Shown here: positions 14,348 through 19,006 of the stretch, piece by piece
Numbering within the stretch: position 1 is the first letter of the stretch
How the letters are laid out: the number at the start of each line of letters is the position of its first letter
Assembly (NCBI GenBank): GCA_964569055.1
Contig: CAZMSZ010000119.1
Coordinates: 1 to 19,006 of the forward strand
Direction: 5' to 3'
Source of the DNA: JAWLGW01 sp964569055
Lineage (GTDB): Bacteria > Planctomycetota > J058
DNA: 19,006 bases
Notes under the pieces: generated by a model
The model's input: the letters and a program-made list of their open reading frames with translations, nothing else
What the model was told of the DNA's origin: nothing
Database searches by the model: none
Translations under genes and position numbers: made by a program

Positions 14348-16959
14348 GCGCGCCGTCCGACCCGACCGCCGAGCTCGAGGCGGTGCGCGAGAAGGCGCGC
14401 GCCCTCTCCGACGAGCACCGCTACGCGACGCAGGCCGCCCTGCTGCGCGACGCGCTCCCGCTGGCGCGCGCGGCCGGGGACCTGCGCTCGACGATCGACA
14501 TGCTGTTCCTGCTGGCGAACGGCTGCAACTCGACCCTGACGCCGCGCCGGCAGCGCGAGGCCTGCGTCGAGCTGGTCGCGCTGCTCGAGTCGGAGGACGC
14601 CGCGCGCAAGGTCGCGCCCGAGCTCGACGAGGAGCTCTACGCGGGCTGCCGGCACTGGTACACCTCCTGCGCCTACGACAACCTGGCCCACGCGACCGGC
14701 TGCGCCGAGGGCTACAACTCGGAGGGCATGTATTCGTCGGTCCAGGAGGGGATCCACAAGTGCCTGGAGACGGGCAAGACCCAGTGCGTGGTGTGCTTCC
14801 GCGAGTACGCCGTCGAGGTCTCGCTGGCCGCGGACGACCTCGACCTCGCCACGAGTCAGGCGCTGGCCCTCGCCCAGCGCGACCCCTCGCGCGCGACCCA
14901 CGACCGGCGCGCGGTGTCGTGGAAGGACCTCGGCCGGATCCACCTGCTGCGCGGCGACCTCGAGGGGGCCGAGGCCTGCTTCCGGCGCGGGCACGAGGTG
15001 GCGGCGGAGTACCACGACCCGCTCGACATGCAGCGCGCGATCCAGCAGCACCTGCGCGTGACCTACGCGCTGATGGGCCAGCCCGAGCGCCTGGCCGCCT
15101 TCGTCGCCGAGGCGCCGCTCCCGCCGCCCGCGCCGGAGGGCGAGTGCCCGCTGCACGAGTACCTCGCGGCGCAGGCCGAGGCGGTGGAGCTCGCCTGCGC
15201 CGGCGACCTCGCGGGGGCCGCCGCGCTGCACGAGCGCTGGGCGGGCGTCCACGACCACAACGGGCACCTGGCCCACTGGTTCGAGGAGCGGACCCGCCTG
15301 GCCGCGGTGCTGACGCTGGCGGGCGACCGCGAGCGGGCCGGCGCGGTGGCGGAGGAGACCGCGGCGCGGGCCCGCGCCGCGCGCAACTGGATCACGCTGC
15401 GGCGCCTGGCCGCGCTCGAGCAGGGCGCGTTTCCCCCCTCGCCGCTGGCCGGGCTGGCGCCGCTCGCGAGCGGCCCCTTCGCCGCGGGCGAGGAGGGCCG
15501 CGCCTCGAGCGGCCGGAGCTCGCCGCTCGCCGCGGGCGCGCCGAGTGAGGGCGAGGGCGACGGCGAGCGCGCCGCGACCGAGCAGGCGCCGAGCGCGCCC
15601 GAGCCCGACGGCCCCTGGCTGGAGCAGCTCCGCGCCTGGCAAGCCGAGCTGCACCAGGCGAACGCCTACGAGCAGGTCCTGGCGCGGATCGCGGCCGAGC
15701 TGCTCGAGGCCTCGCCCGTCACGGTCGAGTCGGCGCGCGACGCCTGGGCGTTCATGACGGCCACCCGCTGGTGCCTGGACGGCGCGGTGCGCCCGGCGGC
15801 GCTGTGGGCGCAGGCGGCGCGGGTCGCGCGCCGCTGGCCCGAGGACGCGCAGGTCTGTGTGTCGCTGGCCCGCGTGGCCGAGCTGGCGCGCGAGGCGGAG
15901 GGGCCGAGCGACGCGGAGCGCCCGGACGCCGCGGAGGTGGAGGCGCTCTACCGCAAGGCGCTCCAGCTCGACCCCGAGCACCCGGGCGTCCACTACGAGG
16001 CGGGCCTGTTCCACGCCCGCCGCGGCGAAATGGGCGAAGCCGAGCGGTGCCTGGCCCGGGCCGCGCGCCTCGATCGCACCTGGGCCCCGGCCGCGCTGGC
16101 GCTGGCGCAGGTCTACCGCGACACCGACCGCCCGGGCGCCGCGGTGGACGTGTTGGCCCTGGCGCTCCGCAGCGGCTGCGACGACGAGGACGTGCTCCAA
16201 GAGGCGGGCCTGGACGCCCTGCGCGACGGCCGCCACCAGCTCGCCGCCACCTGCTTCGAGCAGCTCCGCGCGCGCGGCGCCGACTGGCCGTGGGCCTCGT
16301 ACTACCTCGCCAGCGCGCTGCTCGAGCTCGGCCGGGCCGAGGAGGCCGGCGCGGCGGCGGAGGCGGCCGCCCGCGAGAACGAGGCCGCCGCCTTCCCGGC
16401 GCTCGCGATCCGCGCCGCGGCGGCCGCCGCCCAGGGCGATCACGCGAGCGCGCGCCGCTCGATCGAGGAGGCCCTCGGGTTCCCGCTGGCGCGGGCCGTG
16501 CAGCTCACGCCCGCGGGTCTGGCGGCCGCCCTGTCCCGCCTGCTGCGCGCGGCCCAGGCCGCGGGCGCGGAGGCCGCCGGCGAGCTGCCCGAGCGCCTCG
16601 TCACGCGCACGCTCCGGGCCGGCCTGGTGCGCGACGACTGGCTGGCGGAGCAGCGCGAGGCGAGCGCCGCCGCGCCGGAGGAGGTGCAGGTCTACGAGGT
16701 GACGTTCGACCAGGAGCTGCTTGCGAGCTGGTCGGAGGATCCGGCCTGCCCGCCGTGGGAGCAGGGCTGGCCCGGCTACCACGTGGCGTGGTACGTCCTC
16801 GCGCCCACCCCCGAGCGGGCGGTCGAGCTCGCCGCCGCGCTCCAGCGCCGCTGCGCCGACCTGCCCCCGCAGCTCCGCGAGGTCCGCGAGGCGAGCGGGC
16901 GGCTGTATCACGACAAGCCGGGCGTGGTGGAACAGAGCGTGCGGGAGCGGCTGGCGTAG
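14344..16959 (+). CDS. Large TPR-repeat protein coupled to the Hsp90 homologue
   Basis: 871 residues, no signal peptide or membrane segment. Helical repeats fill most of it: residues about 20-250 (for instance VSWKDLGRIHLLRGDLEGAE), then a Pro/Gly/Ser-rich linker about 366-422, then clearer TPRs about 527-690 (EALYRKALQLDPEHPGVHYE, EMGEAERCLARAARLD). Six cysteines cluster at 102, 109, 120, 140, 148 and 151. Residues about 780-865 look like a separate alpha/beta domain (YEVTFDQELL ... GYHVAWYVLAPTPERAVELA). The GTG start overlaps the Hsp90 stop as GTGA, so the two are translated together. By analogy with eukaryotic TPR co-chaperones, it may bind the chaperone or its clients; that is inference. 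The stop codon lies at the edge of a large palindrome. Confidence 0.85.
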   Translation: MSAPSDPTAELEAVREKARALSDEHRYATQAALLRDALPLARAAGDLRSTIDMLFLLANGCNSTLTPRRQREACVELVALLESEDAARKVAPELDEELYAGCRHWYTSCAYDNLAHATGCAEGYNSEGMYSSVQEGIHKCLETGKTQCVVCFREYAVEVSLAADDLDLATSQALALAQRDPSRATHDRRAVSWKDLGRIHLLRGDLEGAEACFRRGHEVAAEYHDPLDMQRAIQQHLRVTYALMGQPERLAAFVAEAPLPPPAPEGECPLHEYLAAQAEAVELACAGDLAGAAALHERWAGVHDHNGHLAHWFEERTRLAAVLTLAGDRERAGAVAEETAARARAARNWITLRRLAALEQGAFPPSPLAGLAPLASGPFAAGEEGRASSGRSSPLAAGAPSEGEGDGERAATEQAPSAPEPDGPWLEQLRAWQAELHQANAYEQVLARIAAELLEASPVTVESARDAWAFMTATRWCLDGAVRPAALWAQAARVARRWPEDAQVCVSLARVAELAREAEGPSDAERPDAAEVEALYRKALQLDPEHPGVHYEAGLFHARRGEMGEAERCLARAARLDRTWAPAALALAQVYRDTDRPGAAVDVLALALRSGCDDEDVLQEAGLDALRDGRHQLAATCFEQLRARGADWPWASYYLASALLELGRAEEAGAAAEAAARENEAAAFPALAIRAAAAAAQGDHASARRSIEEALGFPLARAVQLTPAGLAAALSRLLRAAQAAGAEAAGELPERLVTRTLRAGLVRDDWLAEQREASAAAPEEVQVYEVTFDQELLASWSEDPACPPWEQGWPGYHVAWYVLAPTPERAVELAAALQRRCADLPPQLREVREASGRLYHDKPGVVEQSVRERLA

Positions 16960-17075
16960 TGCCGCGCGCCCGAAGTCCCTCAAGTAACGGGCGTACGGCC
17001 ACGTGGCGCTCGTACCGCGCAAGCGGGTCGCCAAACCGTGGCGTCTTGCGGAAAGGGACTTCGGCCGCGCGGCAC
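16959..17075. repeat. 117-bp imperfect palindrome with 22-bp arms
   Basis: Positions 16959-16980 and 17054-17075 are reverse complements at 21 of 22 positions. Inside, CAAG (16981-16984) pairs with CTTG (17045-17048) and GCCAC (16998-17002) with GTGGC (17038-17042), so nearly the whole element can fold into one branched stem. The outer arm includes the last base of the TPR stop codon. It may be a transcription terminator, a small non-autonomous mobile element, a folded recombination site of the attC kind, or a structured RNA. No target-site duplication is seen. Confidence 0.8.
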
Positions 17076-17315
17076 CTGCGGGTGCCTTGGCAGAAGCGGG
17101 GCGTGCGCAGCGAACAGGTTTGAGAAGGAAGACTACGAGGCTGAGCCACTCATACTCTATGAGCACGGGAATTTACATGCGTCCCGGTCACCTTACCCAA
17201 AGCACGCTTCGCAGGTTCACGTCGTGACACTTCATAGCTGCCATGCACGCTGAAGTGCCTCACGAGGTCGCGACGTCAGGCCTTTGAGCAGGGCGCTAGT
17301 TGATGTTGCGTGATG
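16960..17315. other. 356-nt gene-free stretch at composition boundary
   Basis: After the palindrome and its side hairpin, the stretch from about 17110 has lower GC and no credible coding frame. It holds a small inverted repeat CTCAT/ATGAG (17149-17163) and a longer one, CACTTCA at 17228-17234 with TGAAGTG at 17251-17257, about 60 nt past the stop of the winged-helix gene and a possible terminator for it. I see no tRNA or integrase remnant. Confidence 0.6.
17071..17086. repeat. Hairpin GGCACCTGCGGGTGCC overlapping the palindrome
   Basis: Perfect 6-bp stem with a 4-nt loop. Its left half is the end of the right palindrome arm, so the two folds exclude each other. No T-run follows. Confidence 0.6.
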
Positions 17316-17567
17316 TCACTTGGCGAGTTCAGAACTGAGACTCACCTGCTTCCCCTCAGTCGTCAGTTGGAGAGCTTCCTCTTCCGCCAGTCCGCGTCGC
17401 TCGACGAGACCCCAAGATGCCAGAGCAGCGATGTCCGTCAGCACGTTCGAGGCGGTTCGCCTACCTTCCCCCGCTCTCTCAATGACCATTCGGACCAGGT
17501 CACGAGTCGAAACGGGCGTGCCTCGGGCCTGAAGTGTCTCGAGAAGAAGTTGCTTGAAGTCGCTCAT
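17316..17567 (-). CDS. Small winged-helix DNA-binding protein
   Basis: 83 residues from ATG at 17567, chosen because AGGTGA stands a few nt before it; a GTG at 17576 has no such site. The sequence reads as one winged-helix domain: helices around FKQLLLETLQARG and TRDLVRMVIERAGEG, a recognition-like helix in RRTASNVLTDIAALASWGLV, and a wing at VERRGLAEEEALQLTTEG. It begins 9 nt after the stop of the HD gene on the same strand, so it is the second gene of that operon. It could be the operon's regulator or a sensing partner of the HD enzyme. No family name recognised. GC content is lower than in the rest of the window, as in the HD gene. Confidence 0.75.
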   Translation of the reverse strand: MSDFKQLLLETLQARGTPVSTRDLVRMVIERAGEGRRTASNVLTDIAALASWGLVERRGLAEEEALQLTTEGKQVSLSSELAK

Positions 17568-17576
17568 GAGGATCAC

Positions 17577-18815
17577 CTAGGCGGGGCAGTAGACCCGCTG
17601 GAGATAGTACGACTGAGACAGGGTCGCTATCGTGGGGCTGAAGTGCGTGACGTCGCGCGCTTGGCCGCCATCGGGGGCCACAACGCGAATGCTCTTCTTT
17701 TCGTCGATGTGCTCGTACGGTTTGAAGGGGAAGTCCCTGGGCTCGTCCACGAAGACCACGCAGTCATGCCGAAGCCCCAAGCCACGGGCACGTTGCTCAC
17801 CCGACTCCCGCTCCTGTGCAAGGTAACGGCCAGGGTTCTCAATACACCGCAGCGGTCGCCTCCCATGTAGCGACTTCGCCAAGAACGCGGTTGTGGCATC
17901 TGCACTCTGCGAAAGGCGAGGCAGGAGAGATAGAAATGAAACGTCAGTAAGGGCGCAGTATGTTCCTAACTTCTTCCGTGCCTCTGCGTCCGACCAAAGG
18001 TAGGTCGAAAACTCGTTCTCGGGAACCGCGATAGCCGGGTTGCCAGCAAGGTGGACACACAGGGAGCGAAAAAGCCGCTCAAACCCCCGCGTAGTCTTGT
18101 GGAAGTAGACCGCGCGGTACATGTGATAGCGCCCAATGAGGTACTGTTCGACTGCAGCCAGCCCCTTGAGCCCACCCACCACGAGGCTCGACCGATCGTC
18201 AGCTGGCCTCAAGCCCCGGAAGAGCCAGTCACGGTCAAACCGCCCATAATCCGCACCGGTGTGGAGCGCATCGCGTCGCAGGTAATCGATCCGATCGCAA
18301 TCAAGCTGGCCTGAAACGAGCGTGCCAAGCCATCGCCACTCTTCATTCGGAATCTTCTTGTCGATGACCTGGGCTACGCGGGTCGGAAGATCCTTGTCGA
18401 TGGATCCCAGTGCCTTGTTGACGTCAGTATCCTCGCTCACTATTCGAAGAGTGAACTCCTCGTGGTCCAACCCCGTGACGCCCTCGAACGAGTGGGAGAA
18501 AGGGCCATGACCGATGTCGTGAAGTAGTGCACCGAAGGCAGTTGCCACGTACCACTCGTCTGGGATGTGCTCACCTCTGCTACGAAACTCAGCCAACGCC
18601 CTTTGAACACCCTGGAATGCACCGAGGGAGTGCTCGAAGCGGGAGTGGTTTCCACCCGGGAAGACAAGCTGTGTCATGCCGAGCTGACTAATCCACCGGA
18701 GCCGCTGAAATTCGTGGGTGTCGATGATGGCCTGCACCTGCTGCGGACTCACTCCCGGCAGGCGATCCAATTCGATCACCCCTTCAAGGGGGCACTTGAT
18801 CTTCGTAGTAGCCAC
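17577..18815 (-). CDS. SAMHD1-like HD-domain phosphohydrolase
   Basis: 412 residues from GTG at 18815. That start is chosen because the protein then opens with TTKIKCPLEGVIEL, the conserved N-terminus of this family (KIxDPxHGxIEL), and AGGGTG lies 7 nt upstream; the frame is open 117 nt further but that part matches nothing. The HD metal site is complete: SRFEHSLG with H62, LLHDIGHGPFSHSFE with H99 and D100, and LDCDRIDYLRRDALHTGADY with D174. This family includes dNTP triphosphohydrolases such as SAMHD1 and bacterial dGTPases; here the substrate is unknown. GC content is well below the neighbours (two lines counted by eye gave about 52 and 67 percent). With the downstream winged-helix gene it forms a two-gene module. 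Nucleotide-depleting HD enzymes are known in antiphage defence, so such a role is possible. Confidence 0.87.
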   Translation of the reverse strand: MATTKIKCPLEGVIELDRLPGVSPQQVQAIIDTHEFQRLRWISQLGMTQLVFPGGNHSRFEHSLGAFQGVQRALAEFRSRGEHIPDEWYVATAFGALLHDIGHGPFSHSFEGVTGLDHEEFTLRIVSEDTDVNKALGSIDKDLPTRVAQVIDKKIPNEEWRWLGTLVSGQLDCDRIDYLRRDALHTGADYGRFDRDWLFRGLRPADDRSSLVVGGLKGLAAVEQYLIGRYHMYRAVYFHKTTRGFERLFRSLCVHLAGNPAIAVPENEFSTYLWSDAEARKKLGTYCALTDVSFLSLLPRLSQSADATTAFLAKSLHGRRPLRCIENPGRYLAQERESGEQRARGLGLRHDCVVFVDEPRDFPFKPYEHIDEKKSIRVVAPDGGQARDVTHFSPTIATLSQSYYLQRVYCPA

Positions 18816-18864
18816 GATCCAGCACCCTACTAAGCGGCACCGACACGTAGCGACCTCCGAGTCA

Positions 18865-18876
18865 GCAACGAGTTGC
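18865..18876. promoter_or_regulatory. Palindrome upstream of the HD gene (GCAACGAGTTGC)
   Basis: Perfect 5-nt arms around a 2-nt centre, 50 nt upstream of the GTG of the HD gene. It may be an operator for the winged-helix protein of the same operon; this is inferred from position only. Confidence 0.3.
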
Positions 18877-18896
18877 GCGTCCGAGGCACGCCGGCA

Positions 18897-18936
18897 AACC
18901 GTAGCGCGCGCGCCGCGCGCGCGAATCCACACGGTT
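18897..18936. repeat. AACCGT/ACGGTT inverted repeat around a 20-nt alternating GC run
   Basis: AACCGT (18897-18902) and ACGGTT (18931-18936) flank 20 nt made only of G and C, almost strictly alternating (18904-18923), which could adopt Z-form or a hairpin. It lies where the GC level rises again at the right of the HD operon. Confidence 0.5.
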
Positions 18937-18989
18937 GGCAGGACCGCCGGACGCGGCCACCTTGGAGTGGAGCGACGCCTGGAGGTGCG

Positions 18990-19006
18990 ATGCGGCTCGC
19001 GCGCGC
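18990..19006 (+). CDS. Start of a further gene (partial, runs off right edge)
   Basis: ATG at 18990 is preceded by GGAGGTG at a spacing of about 3-8 nt, the strongest ribosome binding site on this strand near the edge, and is followed by MRLAR in the remaining codons with GC-rich third positions. Arg after Met and hydrophobic residues could start a signal peptide, but five codons cannot decide this. Confidence 0.4.

Noticed and set aside
17071..17086. Intrinsic terminator at GGCACCTGCGGGTGCC
   Set aside because: No T-run follows on either strand, and one arm is part of a longer palindrome; kept only as a hairpin.
13762..17166. An 1134-residue open frame on the minus strand across the Hsp90 and TPR genes
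   Set aside because: It is the mirror of high-GC coding on the other strand: Arg/Ala/Gly/Leu-rich, no motifs, while the plus-strand frames hold clear Hsp90 and TPR sequences.
16960..17315. tRNA or tRNA-derived attachment site at the left border of the low-GC block
   Set aside because: A GGTTCAC resembling a T-arm at 17214-17220 has no matching stems or anticodon arm, and no integrase gene is present.
18816..18932. Upstream extension of the HD protein by 39 residues
   Set aside because: Cys/Arg-rich and unlike the family, which begins with the KIKxPxxGxIEL stretch right after the chosen GTG.

Overview
The window is very GC-rich DNA with third codon positions almost all G or C, many GTG starts, and a tightly packed mix of strands. 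Together with a zinc-ribbon/RING-like protein of the prokaryotic RING type, Hsp70- and Hsp90-like proteins and large TPR proteins, this suggests a large-genome soil or marine bacterium of the Myxococcota (old deltaproteobacterial) type. That assignment is an inference from gene content and composition; no rRNA or marker gene is present.

Left part (1-2441, plus strand): the C-terminal end of a Ser-Glu/Asp repeat protein encoded by a hexanucleotide repeat, then a gene pair made of an Hsp70-fold protein with an acidic disordered N-terminus and degraded nucleotide-binding motifs, overlapping a single-pass membrane protein. Metabolic middle (2463-9075): a YgeW-type carbamoyltransferase (minus), a flavodiiron-like metallo-beta-lactamase protein (plus), a TetR regulator (minus) divergent from an N-acyl-D-amino-acid deacylase-type amidohydrolase (plus) with two copies of a probable operator between them, and a minus-strand operon of low-specificity threonine aldolase and isoaspartyl-peptidase/asparaginase-type Ntn hydrolase. 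This looks like an amino-acid salvage neighbourhood, though only the TetR-amidohydrolase and aldolase-hydrolase pairs have direct sequence support as units.

Region 9176-12400: a RING/zinc-finger protein (plus), a secreted TPR protein with an HExxH metallopeptidase motif (minus), then 3-methyladenine DNA glycosylase I translationally coupled to a CPBP-like membrane protein (plus). Region 12473-16959: an Hsp90/HtpG-family ATPase translationally coupled to an 871-residue TPR protein, a candidate chaperone/co-chaperone pair.

Right end (16959-19006): composition drops sharply. A 117-bp imperfect palindrome begins in the TPR stop codon. After it comes a lower-GC minus-strand operon of a SAMHD1-like HD phosphohydrolase and a small winged-helix protein, which reads as a horizontally acquired, possibly defence-related module. 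A new plus-strand gene appears to start at the last bases of the window.

Architecture: convergent genes nearly always end within a few bases of each other, with the two facing stop codons inside short palindromes. Three same-strand pairs overlap by GTGA. Two genes have a -10-like hexamer exactly 6 nt before the start codon and no ribosome binding site, suggesting leaderless transcripts. No tRNA, rRNA, CRISPR array, insertion sequence or transposase was found.
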